A stretch of 64,000 bases of DNA from Micropterix aruncella (GCA_944548615.1 OX155955.1:17921151-17985150), one strand, 5' to 3'; shown: positions 47,101 to 58,720, numbered from the stretch's first letter. A program made the numbers and translations. The notes: generated by a model from the letters alone, not told the origin.

Positions 47101-47578
47101 TTCCTTCATACGATAATAAAAGTGTCTGTCGATACGTGAATAGTGGCATACCTGGTCGGGAATTTTATGTGCATGCGGTGGCCGGCGATATAGCCGATGT
47201 GGTGGATGAGCAGAGTGGCCGCTACCGACGTGATGCATGGATAATAACACGCGTGAGTGCGTTTGATTGCCGTGGGCGGGCGCCGGGCGCGGCACGGCGA
47301 CTAGGGCGGAAAGGGAGTCGGACGTCAGGCTCGTATGCCAGGTCGGCGCTCACGTCATCTGCCCAACTACACTGCAAATAAATTCTCCATGCGAACTTTC
47401 GCATTACCGGTCGTCAATATGCTAGCTTGACGGTTTTAACTCGGTCCGATGATTGTTTTAGACTATGTTTAAGCTAAGCGGATGTAACTTTTATAGAATG
47501 ATTGAGGTGAATATACATACGTTTATATCCTAACAAGCAATAGCGTAGAGTTAAATTTATGAAGGAACCTCGGTAGGG
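47101..47578. other. GC-rich patch of unknown role
   Basis: 47150-47360 is GC-rich and CpG-rich, with an 81-codon plus-strand frame (47136-47381, non-ATG start) and opposing frames. No domain is recognised and there is no other copy here. It may be single-copy host DNA. Confidence 0.35.
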
Positions 47579-48089
47579 CTGTGTCGACTACAACGGGCGA
47601 ACCCGTCATCCCAGGCTGGTATAACGACATGTAATCATTCTTTCAGCCGTGGGATGAGCGTAGAATACTTAGATACAATACAATCTACTGTCTAGCTCGC
47701 CAGCAGTCTGTTAGAGACGGCCTGTTGGTTATCTTTACCGGTGCCTTGCCTTACGGTAAGGCACCGGTAAAGGTAACCAGCGGGCAGCGTCGCCCCCTAA
47801 CTACCAGTTTTGGTAGGATATCTCCATCTGGAATAAACCTTCAGGATACCTCCGGCTTCCTGACTGGTTACGGGTCCAAAGTCGATTACGCGACCTCTAC
47901 CTGTTGTATTACAGCGTTAATTCAAATAGAATTTATCGCAGACCTGGGCGTTTTTTGCTCGTAGCGCCACATGGGATCGAGTGGCCCAAGGTCAATTTAA
48001 GAGTGGCATGACAACAGGTCAACATCCACCCCCGCTGCTTAGAAGACCGCATATTTCCATAGTCTCCAGACTCCTTCAGCACTATCCGT
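47579..48089 (+). repeat. Dispersed repeat family A, copy A6
   Basis: It begins GTGTCGACTACAACGGGCGAACC, continues CATCCCAGGCTGGTATAACGA, GAGCGTAGAATACTT, TTTGGTAGGATATCTCCATCTGG and AACCTTCAGGATACCTCCG, and stops near CAGACTCCTTCAGC. It is closest to copy A2 (5583) and has a hairpin, absent in A2, at 47726-47779. Confidence 0.7.
47726..47779. repeat. 25 bp arm hairpin inside family A copy A6
   Basis: Arms 47726-47750 and 47755-47779 pair with one mismatch around a 4 nt loop. The arms carry TTTACCGGTGCCTTGCC. The matching place in copy A2 (near 5745-5770) has only the AAGGTAACC-AG arm. Confidence 0.85.
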
Positions 48090-49389
48090 TGCGTTTCTAA
48101 CAGTCTAGACTGGATATCATACATTTTACCCTGCAGTGACATTAGCGTTTCCTCATTACAACGCGGTGGGATCCAGAACACTGGTGTTGACGATACTCTG
48201 TCATGCACGTTTCTATTGCTAAATCATAAAGCAACAGGGCATTGTACTATAACACTTTAGCAGCAACCAATGGTTAAACGATTCTTGTAAAGACACAACC
48301 CCTTAAGAGGATAGTCAAAAACCTTATAACATAATAACATTAGCCGGACGGTAGCTGATAATAATATACTCCAGACGAAAGAGGTGCGAGCAACGTGCGT
48401 CCCGAGGCGAGACCTTGTACATATTGCTTATGGCGATGCAAATAAAAAAGGTAGGGTTTCTTGTAGAGTCTGCACGAGAAGAAAACGTTTGTGAAACAAC
48501 CGGGTCTATTAGCAATCTCACAAATAAACGCAAAATTAAGTTAAATCTGAGTTGTTTTGATCACATCTATAATTTCTGTTGCAGTGATTGCTTGCTTAAT
48601 TAATCAGAAATAGTAGATTTATTAAAACAATATCTTTATGAACTTTACTAATTATGCAAATAGTTGCTAATATCACTATTAGTGATTAAAAATTGTTATT
48701 AGTTGATATTATTATAACTTATTTTGCCCTACTTCTCTGTTAGTAAATCCAAATAATATAATAGAAGAATTTGCATGGAGCAAGTTAAATTCCTCCAGTA
48801 ATTGCTGCGTCACATCACACCTGAGCGCCTCAATTCCAATGGAGAGTATGGAGAAGGGAGGTTATTGAATGGAAAAAGAAGTGGCGATGACTTATACGTC
48901 TCCCCTCAGACGAGGGGAGCGGCCGACTGACAGTGGCGGCTCAGCGGTGCGAAAGAATCCGCTCGCTATTTTCTATCGAGGGGTGAAATCCGTTGATCTT
49001 TTCACCAGTGGCGTTTCATCGGTCAAAATATTTTAAGTAAATAAAAATTTCAATTGCATGAACCGTAAGTTATGATCTACTACACTGCTAAAATTGTTTT
49101 TTAAAATTATCAATAGTAAATGTTTTATTAATCGCCGCCAATGGATTTTCGCAGACGATTGGTTATCATATAGAGTTTCATATTATGCGTGGATGAGAAA
49201 GACACTAAGAAAAGAGCGGAGAACAGGGTTGCCAAAGTTTTTTAACACGCTTTTATTAGGTCGACCTGTATGTAACTATGTAATGGAATCTCAGGTAACT
49301 AATTTAAACATCTTCCAAGGATCGTAGCGTCATGAAAATTGGCAGCTGTATGTAGTTCTGATGACAATACAATAATATGGTACTGTCGA
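48090..49389. other. Non-coding stretch
   Basis: No supportable gene. A short CCCCTCAGACGAGGGG palindrome lies at 48903-48918. The 48415-48603 frame has no recognised domain. Confidence 0.45.
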
Positions 49390-49600
49390 ACTGATCTGAT
49401 GATGGAGTCGGAAGATATGAACTGGAACTTCATGATGGAACATCGTATCATAGCTGTGTTTGGACTTGTTAGAAAAGTCTTGGAATGAACTTTGACCACG
49501 ATTAGGTTTCAAGGTCTGATGATGAAGCCGGAAGATAGGCACTGGCATTCCATGATGGAATATCGTACCATAGCCGCGTGTATGTGAATATCGTATCATA
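49390..49600. repeat. Pair of direct repeats of about 120 bp period
   Basis: TCTGATGATGGAGTCGGAAGATA (from 49394) and TCTGATGATGAAGCCGGAAGATA (from 49516) are each followed by ACTGG.A.T.CATGATGGAA.ATCGTA.CATAG. On the minus strand the frame 49330-49599 therefore repeats FHHGMPVPIFRLHHQ and FHHEVPVHIFRLHHQ. The block seems to be part of a retroposon 3' region; class is unknown. Confidence 0.6.
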
Positions 49601-50109
49601 GCCCAAAAGCGTGTTTTTAGTGTTTTTTTAGTGTGATATCGACAAGATTATACTTGCAATCGTTTGTTGCTTTCAAACGCATGCTCGCTGAAATATAGTG
49701 ATTTTATAAGGCTGGACCTGTATTTTTAAACATTTTCATCTAGAAGAAGAGAGAAGACGATTGATTTTTTAAATTTCTTTGTCGCGTTAAAAAAAATATG
49801 GCGTATGGATCTCCCTCCCACCTTGCCACTTTAGGCTTCGTTTTAGTCAGATAGCAGTACATTTGCCAACTTTAATAAACGCTTGAAATTTCTATACAAA
49901 TAGTTGCAAATATATAACGATTTGCAAATTGCGAAGAAGGCGTCACTTCGCTGTAACTGCGCGCGTGTGTGTGTATGTGCATGCTCAAACGAGAATCTAA
50001 TGATCTATCAAAAAACACCGCTCCAATATCGTATATTATACACAGATTGTATTAAGAAAAAACGCCCAAAAACGCTCTGTTGAGTAGAAGCCCACAAAAT
50101 AGATTAAGA
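49601..50109. other. AT-rich non-coding stretch
   Basis: Nothing supportable beyond a short GT run near 49965. Confidence 0.5.
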
Positions 50110-50260
50110 GTAATATGAAATCGAAGACTATCGCGGTTGTTTGATTTTATAAATAAGACAAAATAAATTTGCCGCATAACGTTTCTGGCTCTCGACGTGT
50201 CGGCGATGTTGCGACCGCTGTTGTCCAGGGTAGACTGAAGTGCTGTCAATCGTCATATAT
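50110..50260 (-). repeat. Family F repeat, copy 1
   Basis: GGCGATGTTGCGACCGCTGTTGTCCAGGGTAGAC and flanking CGCGGTTGTTTGATTTTATAAATA match 58524-58720 and 63100-63240. No coding assignment. Confidence 0.6.
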
Positions 50261-50329
50261 TTTTCTGCGGGTAGGCGGCAGACTGCTGCTGTTACTACTT
50301 TTACTATGGTAATCCGTATATCGTGTCCT

Positions 50330-50625
50330 GGGAGATTTCGTATATCGGAAGCCTAGACACATGGACATATATTTGGATGCCAGCTCATACTAACATTCCT
50401 ACCATTTACGTTTAGTGCAAACATCAGTCGATAATCGAGCATGCGATCTAAGCGACGCTGAATATTTTCCGCAGGAGATGGAACATGTCAATGATGTCAT
50501 TAGGAAAAATTGTTACGGAAATTATTACGAGACAGACACAGACGTATTGGATCAAATTTTACTTTTACTTGTAGAATGTAAAAATAAAAAGCTTAAGGGA
50601 CTTCGAACTGAAACCAGATTATAGG
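50330..50625 (+). pseudogene. Penelope-like retroelement fragment, copy 3
   Basis: The frame 50415-50624 has NRACDLSDAEYFPQEMEH, then VIRKNCYGNYYET, aligning with FNRACDLCDAEHFSQEMED and LLRKNGYRKYDDT of the copy at 9137. The GIY-YIG part is absent. Stops and an insertion of a few codons show decay. Confidence 0.6.
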
Positions 50626-52316
50626 GCGAAGAAATTCATCCAAATCTCCAAGGCAGCGCATGAGTGCCTCGTGGTTTGAGGTAAACCTTGCTGCACTTGT
50701 TCTAGAACTTGATAAGTAGATCGTCTTTATCTCAAAATCTATGCGACTCATTTCAAGGTGATAAGACGATTTCAGTCGTAATTATATCCTGAAATGGCGG
50801 GCTCGCCCCCGCATTGGTCAAACTTCAACTGCAAGTTTTGTTAAATAATAAATTTGAAATACACAGCCCTGAATGCCAGCCGAAGCGGGAGGTATCGGCG
50901 CCGTTTAAAGGTACAGTCTCCCCATTGTGAGGTGCATGATTCATTACGTACCTGCCACAGTGTTGTAACCGCGGATGAAAGAGTACACCCCGCCGAAGCG
51001 GCGGCGCAGCGCCGCGCTACCCTCAAAAGGGAAGGAAAACTTTATCTAACGACCTCCTTTCTTTTCATAATATAAAAAGGCTTCGACGGGCGATTTTGGA
51101 CGGAATAAAGCCCGCGGCGCGGGGATGAGATCGGCGTTACCTTGCGATTTTTAACGTGGTAATAATAAAACGAGGGTAACCGTGGCAGGGGCAGGGAGAG
51201 AAATTGAATGGATCGTTGGCGATAATGTTACTTTATTCGCATTGGCTGCGAGAACTTTGATATCTTTAGTCATTTTCGGTGGCATTGTTTTAGAGACATC
51301 AGGTCAGGAATAAATGATGGCCTAGAAGTCGTTCTTCTCGAAATACATTCATTTGCATTTTTTCAGTTGTATGCTTAATAATAAAATTATATTTGAAAAT
51401 TGTCAAAAAATTAATAACCGCTAATATTACAATTATAAAATAAAACTGTGAGGGTACACAGTACACACAAAAATATTGATTTTTACAAGGAGATTACCTG
51501 CCTAGCCTTACTGATTTATGCAATATCTCTGATTAATCAGAAGTTTTTTTAAACATTTTTTTATAGAAAATTTGCAGCGATTCCGATATGTATGGTATAA
51601 ATCCCAGGTGTAGTAATATTTTTAATTATAGAGATCACTGAAATTAATCGAAATCAATCTGTTGTTTATGTAAAAAATATTTACAATTAGGCCAAGGCTC
51701 TTAATTACGGCACGCTTGTACTCGCCCGCATTAAATAAATTATGAGGTAGGTGCTTACTGTATGCATTAATTTGTAATCACAAAACCATAAACCATATTA
51801 TACACCTTACTCTTTATGTTTTCCAACAGAAAAACCTCCGATATCATTGCACTATTTCTATCGCTAACGCGTACACATCACTCCGCGGCGTACCGTCATG
51901 GCTGTACATCACCTGTTTTACAACTTACTTACCTAATTTTCGAATATCTAAAAATACTTCCTAAGCCTTTACCCCGTGCATGCCCCGTCAGCGGCAACTT
52001 TTGAAACCAGACTACCTTCGTCGAACGATCTCAGCAAACTAAGGGCGCAAAATAATGCGAGAAATTCGAATGAACTGCAAATAAACACCGTTTCATAGAA
52101 ATGTCTGTGGAATTTTTAAATCCTAATATCTGTAAAACCGCTCACACAATTTAACTGAAATGTTCAGTTTTTGTTCACATAAATGTACCTAACACATGGT
52201 TACCAGTTATTCCCGAACTAAGATAACTTCCTATATATACATGCCACAGGCAGACATATAAAGATACCAACAAAATCCATGAGGTACCTACTAGGAAAAA
52301 CATGAATTAACAACAG
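50626..52316. other. Non-coding stretch
   Basis: A GC-richer patch at 50790-51060 includes GCCGAAGCGGCGGCGCAGCGCCGCGC; frames there are short and unrecognised. The rest is AT-rich. Confidence 0.45.
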
Positions 52317-52505
52317 TAGGGGGAAGTCCCCTAACGCCGGACAGCACCTAGCATCGCAGACTAATAGTATCGCCGCGATAAGTCGCGGCGCGGGGACCAT
52401 ACGCTTTTCCTTTTCTACGTCTTTCTATCAATCGCGCCGCGACTTGTCGAGATACTATTGGTGATCAACGCTAGCTGCCGTCTGGCGTTAGGGGACTTCC
52501 CCCTA
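52317..52505. mobile_element. MITE with TA target duplication and 75 bp inverted repeats
   Basis: The element 52319-52503 begins GGGGGAAGTCCCCTAACG and ends CGTTAGGGGACTTCCCCC. It is flanked by TA at 52317-52318 and 52504-52505. The arms pair over about 75 bp at roughly 80 percent identity around a 35-40 bp centre. TA duplications are typical of Tc1/mariner-type elements, so this is probably a non-autonomous member. Confidence 0.8.
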
Positions 52506-53787
52506 TATACCTCATGTGTAAAGGAAAAAGGTCGAGTAATAGTGAATGAGGAAGCGGATAGACTTGCAATGCAGGGATCGTCACTTTCGACAATTGGACC
52601 ATAAACCACATTTTTACTGACGAGGGCATAAGAGGAGGACCACATTGAGTAAGAGAACCAAAGAAAGGATACAGTATAGATGTAGACAATAAAATGATTC
52701 ACGCAGAATGGAAAATGAATAATGAGTCCTTCTTCGAATTTGAAATTTCGTTGACCGGTATGTCTGAAACTATTACTCCTGTCGCCATAATTGCCAATTC
52801 TTGAAAATTTTCTGAGATGGAACTCACAGTAGATTAGCGTACCTCCCCATAAAAGCGAAACCGCAGTTGAGGTGATTCAACGTGGGGAATCCTGTGACAC
52901 ATAAACAATTTAACCTCCCGTAGACAAGATATGAAAAAGGCGGCAATAAGAGCGTCACCGTTGCGAACCTTGACGTTTATTGTTAGCGTCGGTATTGTGT
53001 CCCATACCAGACTCTCCCCCCCCCCCCCCCTACCCTCGACGTACTTTTGGGGGAACTCCCTTATGCGAGAGAGGGGGTCGGGGATTCCCTCTCGCGTTAA
53101 CATGACGCGTACGACCCCCGCATATTTGTCACCCCCGAAATTGGGACTTTTGACGCTTTTTTTTACTCCGGTGGCAGATGGTTACGCGCCACTTTCCGGT
53201 TCCCCGTCGCGACTTTCCCGAACGCGTTATCATACGTTTAATTCGAGGTGAAAATGCGAGATGAATGCTCATGAGAACGAGCCAACTGTAGGCATCGGTT
53301 TCTATCGACGCCATTTTTACCGATTTCCTATAATATTGAATTTTTTCTAGATTATTAGTCTTTTGTGATCTCTCGTGATATCCTGTTTTATTTGACTGGT
53401 TCCGATAAACAGTTCCGATAAATTTAGATTTTTTTTCATATCTCGGAACTAATAGGTATTATTAAAAAAATATCCAATATGGCAAAATTTGTCAAAAAAC
53501 AAGAGCCAGATTATTTTCATTATGTCTACAACAGTCAGATTATTTTCATTTTTTATTTATTTAAAGTAAAGCATGAGATTCCTGCAGCATTTCAAATTAT
53601 TCGTGTTTGTACCAGTAGCAAAAAAAAGCACACAGCAGCATCTTCATTACTACGTCAACGCCACCTATCTAGGCCTAGGCCTGTACTAAGGTAGGCCTAC
53701 CAGAAATGTAATTTACCTGTGCACACGATTGGATATAATTTAAAGGAAAAAGCAGCAATAAATCGAATCGGGTACTAATATTTATTA
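52506..53787. other. Non-coding stretch with a poly-C run
   Basis: 53016-53030 is a run of 15 C. Frames on both strands (52415-53314) are short and unrecognised. CTAGGCCTAGGCCTG near 53669 resembles the LINE 3' UTR motif at 37505-37560. Confidence 0.45.
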
Positions 53788-54045
53788 CTAAAGTCGTGAA
53801 ATATCATTTTGATAAATACCTACGTCTAATATTTTTTTACGAATGACTGTATTTCGTTCAGTGGATCTAGATGGACATCTTACAATTTCTTTTCCACGTA
53901 TTTCAATTAGGCCAGTCGCTATAGATCTTCTTAAGTCGAGGTGATGGTCAGTATTCTCGATTACTTCGACAGGCTCTCGGAGTTTGTTGCTAGGAAGATT
54001 ACAAATTTCGACATAATTCTCTTGTCCAGAATCCTCGTCAGTCAA
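53788..54045 (-). other. Unidentified 85-codon open frame
   Basis: An acidic, charged frame (EDSGQENYVEI, RRSIATGLIEIRGKEI, RSTERNTVIRKKILDVGI) ends in TAG, with AATAAA directly after it. There is no in-frame ATG at its start. A good acceptor-like TTTCCTCTACAG lies about 20 bp upstream, but all three frames from there hit a stop. It could be a decayed terminal exon or transposon debris. No family is recognised. Confidence 0.3.
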
Positions 54046-55194
54046 CCGTTCTCATGCGTTGTCTGTAGAGGAAATATGTGTAAGGCCAGGCACATCAGAA
54101 TTGACATCTTCTAAGTGGGCATCCTAATTATTTTTATTTAACCCATCGACTGCGGTGGACTCCCATAATGGCCCGTAAGTGAAACAACAGAGGGGTGAAA
54201 ATGAAATTTTAATTACTTTTAATTTTATTACGAAAATATATTTATTTAAATGAAAAGAAATGTTACGTGATTTTTTAATTTTAATGATTAACAGAAAATA
54301 TAAATTAATCAGTTCGATTATTGAAATTTGACATGAATTTTACACGAGCAAAATGCGATAGATTTCAGTCGCCTGTAGTATGTGGAGCCTACAAATAATA
54401 TTAAGGACATAGCCGGAAATGTTATCAAATTAGAAGCTTCTCGAAAAAAACGGTTTTTCGGTCTCATTTTTAAAAGTGACAATATTTTGCATAATACTTT
54501 GCTGTTATTTAGGATATTTATGTTATGTAAAAATAAATACAATTCCTTTTAAATGACATCCATACCCATATACAGCATGCTCTTTATACAACTCTATAAT
54601 ATTCAACACACATCGCTTAAGGTTTTCTTTATCAATTTATTACATTTTCTTATTTTTCAAACTACGAAACGACACTGCCCGATGTTAAAACAACTTACCA
54701 TGTTTCTAGAAGGTACATAGTTGCTGTTTTAAAACGGGAAGATGTTCTTTTTAAAAAGGACTGTAGGTTTATTTTTGTTAGGTAAGTAGATGCAAAATAT
54801 TCCATCGAATTTGTAACCAAACTGTAGCTCTATGAAACTTTGAAGTCTGTTAAAACTTCCTCTTGGTTAACGATAAGGAAATAGGTGTTAACTTTTAAAG
54901 TTAAAGCAGTGCGTCATCGTTGGCAGCGGCGTAACACTGCTGCACTGCACCGCAGAGGTCGTGCAGAAAGTATGCGAGGACATAAAAAAAGACAATTGAG
55001 AAGTGTTGGCGCCAGGATGAATTGCCAGATGCAATCAGCTGATGAAAAATGTTTAGTACCGGCGCCGACTTGAGGAGAGGCAGCTGAGAGAATTTCACCT
55101 CTCGTAAATCCCTCGCCTCCTTCTCTGGGCGCATTCTGTAAACGATACGAAAACGATTATAATATAAAATATAAAAGACGAATCAGAATCGAAA
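54046..55194. other. AT-rich non-coding stretch
   Basis: A GC-richer part at 54900-55135 has opposing short frames of no known family. Confidence 0.45.
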
Positions 55195-55560
55195 CTGTTG
55201 CGTATATGGTGCACAATTTGTGGTACTTCACCGACGATGTCCTTTGAAGCTGAAAGCATTCACCATAAAATGCACATACATGCATTCCCAGACATAATGA
55301 TGGACGTCAGTCATAGACGGCAATATAAATGCACAATAATACCAGGCATGTGTTGGAGACGAAACTTTTACCTACCAGTGGGAATTTGTTTGAAGGCGAC
55401 TATCAGCAAGATGGAGCGCCATGTCACAGTATCAAAAGTAGCATGACGTGGTTCAGTGATCATCATATCACTGACCTTCTTAGCCAGGAAACATTCTTGA
55501 CCATAATCCAATAGAAAATCTTCTGGCCAAGGCAGAAATTACTGGTGTGACGTTGCAATC
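55195..55560 (+). pseudogene. Tc1-like transposase fragment
   Basis: The frame 55329-55514 contains YQQDGAPCHSIKSSMTWF, matching the QQDGAPCH block of Tc1-type transposases, where the Asp is the second catalytic residue of the DDE triad. After a frame change the sequence at about 55502-55525 reads HNPIENLLA, matching the NPIENLW block with the third catalytic acid. The first Asp region is not recognisable. At least one frameshift is present. The element is dead and its termini were not found. Confidence 0.7.
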
Positions 55561-55889
55561 CAAGCAACAAAAGAAAGCTGTTAGAAGCCAGCTCTTATCA
55601 GCCAAGCTGTTATCAGCCAGGCTTGGTAAAGAATGATCCAATCAGAAGACCTCAGTCGTCTGGTATACTCAATGCTAAGAAGAATCGAATCAGTGATAAG
55701 GAAAAAGGATATCCAACCAAATATAAAAAAAAATGTTTTAATTAATTAAAAATTGTATGAATTTTAAAAATAAAGTATCTTTGTGATATTTAAGTTTTAC
55801 TAAAAACAACAAAACGATTTTTTTAAATTTATTATTTTAATACAAATTGCAATGGATCATACTTTGATTTAAATACAAAACAAATATAA

Positions 55890-56320
55890 TTAAATAAAAT
55901 AAAATAAAATACAAACGGAGCTGCCATGGAATTCACCGACCGAAGTCAGGCCCATCATATAGTGTTATTACACTTCTGGGGGGTGAGCAGTGGATTCCGG
56001 ACTAACGACTGGCTGTGGTAGTATTAGGTTCACCTTACCACCCATTCACTCCCCCTTCGAAGCCATAGAATTTGAAATACGGAAATCGCAGTTTTAGATA
56101 ATTTTTCTAAGAAGGAGTTGATTACTTTCCTGGAGAGACCAAGATCTTTAAAAAGGTGAAACAGAGATTTAGCTGGCAGGCCACGAGCGCCAACTTCCAC
56201 CGCGTGAAGGTGAACAGTGAAGACGTTCCTGGTGACGGCATTTGCGAGATCATGGTATTTATTTAATTTGTACTCGTGGTCTTTTGGGATACATGATTCC
56301 CATGGAACAGTCAATTCTAA
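55890..56320 (-). pseudogene. Non-LTR retrotransposon 3' end (ORF2 C-terminus, 3' UTR, TTTTA tail)
   Basis: The frame 56030-56314 starts MTVPWESCIPKDHEYKLNKY, continues with HLHAVEVGARGLPAKSL and ends SEWVVR before a TGA. TVPWE.....H..K..KY...., followed by EVG.RG, is the C-terminal block I associate with several animal non-LTR RT proteins, where it lies near the nuclease part. About 130 bp of 3' UTR follows, then an AAATAAAATAAAATAAAAT tail on the plus strand. The frame is intact, so this copy may be fairly young. It is 5'-truncated. Confidence 0.7.
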
Positions 56321-56813
56321 TATAAACTTCTTGTAATATTGATAAACTATTGTGAAGTTAACCGAATTTATAAAAATTGTTTAGAAAAAATGGCACTAGT
56401 GTATATATTTTCTATATAATGCACGCGCTTGTCTACAACGAGTAAAGACTGTAAACTGGGATCTTGCGAAATAAGGAACGACTAACGCATTTGTATCGGC
56501 CAGGTATCTAAGTCATAAAAAAACTATGTGTAAAACTCAAATTTGCCGACAAATTACTGTAAATATTTGTATTGGGTTCTCTCTCAATCTCAATGATTTT
56601 ACAATTTTGTTCGACCTTTCGATCATATTATATGGTTAAGTCAACGAAGTGTGCATTTCCTCAGCGGAATCAATTTGTCTAATGTACCTTAAAGAAGTTG
56701 CCTGAAATGAATACCTGGAAAGTGTGAAGACGTGTTCTTTCAGCGCCAATGCAGCTAAAAAAAATATAACACATTTGTGTGGATTTGAGACCGCCACTTA
56801 TCTGAGTGCTCAC

Positions 56814-56981
56814 TTGATATTTTTTATCACAAACATAAAATGAGTTAAGGGTACATGCAGCGAGCTCTCCGACTATCGGAGTTGCCGTTAGCATTACAAT
56901 TTTTCCCTCGCGTTTCAGCTTGTTTACAGCGTCACCTAATTTTTTCATCGCGTTTATTTGAGACTCGTTGAAAAATGAATA
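56814..56981 (-). CDS. Candidate host exon, 56 codons, phase 0 at both ends
   Basis: On the minus strand an open block of exactly 168 bp lies between an AAATACAG acceptor (exon starts at 56981) and a GTGAGC donor (exon ends at 56814). It reads YSFFNESQINAMKKLGDAVN, then KLKREGKIVMLTATPIVG and ELAACTLNSFYVCDKKYQ. Codon choice and amino-acid mix look protein-like. No family is recognised with confidence; MLTATP recalls a helicase motif III, but other helicase motifs are missing. No partner exon was found nearby. The acceptor has a weak pyrimidine tract. Confidence 0.4.
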
Positions 56982-57398
56982 CTGTATTTTACAGGAGTCT
57001 CAACGTCGACCCCCTTTTTAAGGGGTGGTGGATCGGGGGGAGGGGGTGAGACGTGAAAGGTGCTCTCGTCAGCCAGTCGCGTTGGGCGGCAGGCCAGAGG
57101 GGGGTCGGCAGGTCTCGGCAGACGGAAGCCAGTGTCTCAAAAAGCTATTAATAATTCACGTGGCGTTTTCTCTAACACTTTTTAAAAGTGTTTTTCTGTC
57201 AGTTTTAACGTAATTGAAATTGCTTCAGTGGGTGGCCCTAAAAAAACCTTCAGGGACGAGTATTATAATAATTTTAATGCTATTACTATGCTAACATTAT
57301 TAACATTTTACGAAATCAGGATTTAAAATATTTTTATTTTCTTCTGGAATAGGCAATATTAACCAAACTATTATATAAAATGGTCTGTTTGCAACGGC
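56982..57398. other. Non-coding stretch with a G-rich patch
   Basis: 57015-57120 is G-rich (GGGGGGAGGGGGTGAG). A short TAAAAAGTGTT/AACACTTTTTA inverted repeat lies near 57170-57190. No gene. Confidence 0.45.
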
Positions 57399-57600
57399 TA
57401 CTTATTTATTTATTTTTATTGGAATTATCAAATTAACCATTTACAATAAGTATAATATTAAAACAAATGGCAAAAACTTTCCTCTTTCATTCACTGGCTA
57501 GTGCTGCCCAATTGGGATATACCCGTTCCAGGGCAAGCAATTTATATTTTTACATCTAAAACGAGGGTCGGTGAACCAACCAAACACAATATTAATAATA
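57399..57600 (-). repeat. Retroposon 3' end with a TAAA-type tail
   Basis: A TTATTTATTTATTTTTATTGG run at about 57400-57421 is the tail on the minus strand. The body to about 57600 has TGGGATATACCCGTTCCAGGGC. No coding remnant recognised. Confidence 0.4.
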
Positions 57601-57904
57601 ATAATTAAAAAATATATATAATAATAATAAATATATATAATAATAAAAATTAATAAAAATTACAATATTATATAGGAAATAAAAATACTAAATACATTAG
57701 AATACACATATACACACATACATACATATAAACACAATATATTTTAAGTCAACTTCAACTTATTCTTTATTGGTTGCTTTTATAAGGTACTAAAATGCTA
57801 TTAATGGCTATTAATGGTTTCTTCATAAGGTACTAAAAGGCTTAGCATATGAATTTGTACTGAAACAAGTACCTAAATAAGCAAATGTCTATGTGACCGG
57901 TCAC

Positions 57905-58470
57905 GTTAGGTGGTGAACGGTTTTGTGCAGCTTGGGTCACAAGATCCACTTTGTTCTCGGATCGGCTGAACTCACGATTCAGCTCCTATTCAGAAGCCTC
58001 CTCGTGTGGAAGACTAACCCGGGTAAGACTCTCGCGTCTCAGGCCTCAAAGCTGGTAAACCGGTTTCTCCCCGGCGAAGCCAATCGGTTGTGCATTCTGA
58101 CTATTTGCTGAAGGAGTCTGGAGACTATGAAAATACACTGTCTCCTAAGCAGCGAGGGTGGATGTTGACCTGTTGACGAATTTAGCCCGGATTCAGTTTG
58201 AAGCCGTCCCCGCGGCACTTGTGCCGCGCGCGTCCGTCGACCTCTACTTGATGTTAGCGGTAAATTCGTCGTGATTCTGTGTCGTCCCTTGCCCGCATAT
58301 CACTCGGGATCGATGAGTCAACGACTAGTTTTTAAGGATTGTTGACATCAGGTCAACATCTACACCCGCTGTCATAGGAAATAGACATTTCCAGGCTCCT
58401 CCAGAAATATTTTGGTTGCACAGATTGCACAACCGCCCAGAGCCGCCCGATGAGTTCTCCCATGCACTGC
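57905..58470. repeat. Dispersed repeat family A, inverted pair A7
   Basis: 57905-58190 aligns with the reverse complement of the 3' half of copy A2 (6000-6285), including GGTTT.GTGCAGCTTGGG, CACGATTCAGCT.CTATTCAGAAGCCTC and CCGGGTAAGACTCTCGCGT. From about 58195 to 58470 the orientation flips and family A is read forward. The two halves face each other, with GGATGTTGACCTG on the left and CAGGTCAACATC on the right. A perfect GCGGCAC-TT-GTGCCGC hairpin lies near 58217-58232. Confidence 0.65.
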
Positions 58471-58523
58471 AGATCACAACTGCTTAGAAACTGTAGGGGA
58501 CAGCCGCATTTAGATAATATAAA

Positions 58524-58720
58524 AACGAAATCACCGCGTGAAGTTTTTTAGCACACGATCTTTTGGCGATGTTGCAACCGCCGTTGTCCAGAGTAGACCT
58601 GGACAACGGCGTTTGCAACATCGCCGATATTTCGGGTGCTAAAAATTTCACGCAGTTAAGTCGATTTTATTTTATTTATAATGTCAAACAACCGCATTAA
58701 TCTTTGATTTCATAGCTACA
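58524..58720. repeat. Family F repeat, palindromic copy 2
   Basis: Left arm 58524-58590 and right arm 58600-58668 are inverted copies of GCGTGAA.TTTTTAGCAC ... GGCGATGTTGCAA.CGCCGTTGTCCAG around AGTAGAC. The right flank TTTATTTATAATGTC-AACAACCGC is shared with the copies at 50110 and 63100. Confidence 0.7.

Noticed and set aside
53788..54045. A terminal host exon ending before AATAAA
   Set aside because: All frames from the good upstream acceptor meet a stop before the open frame, so it was left as an unidentified frame.
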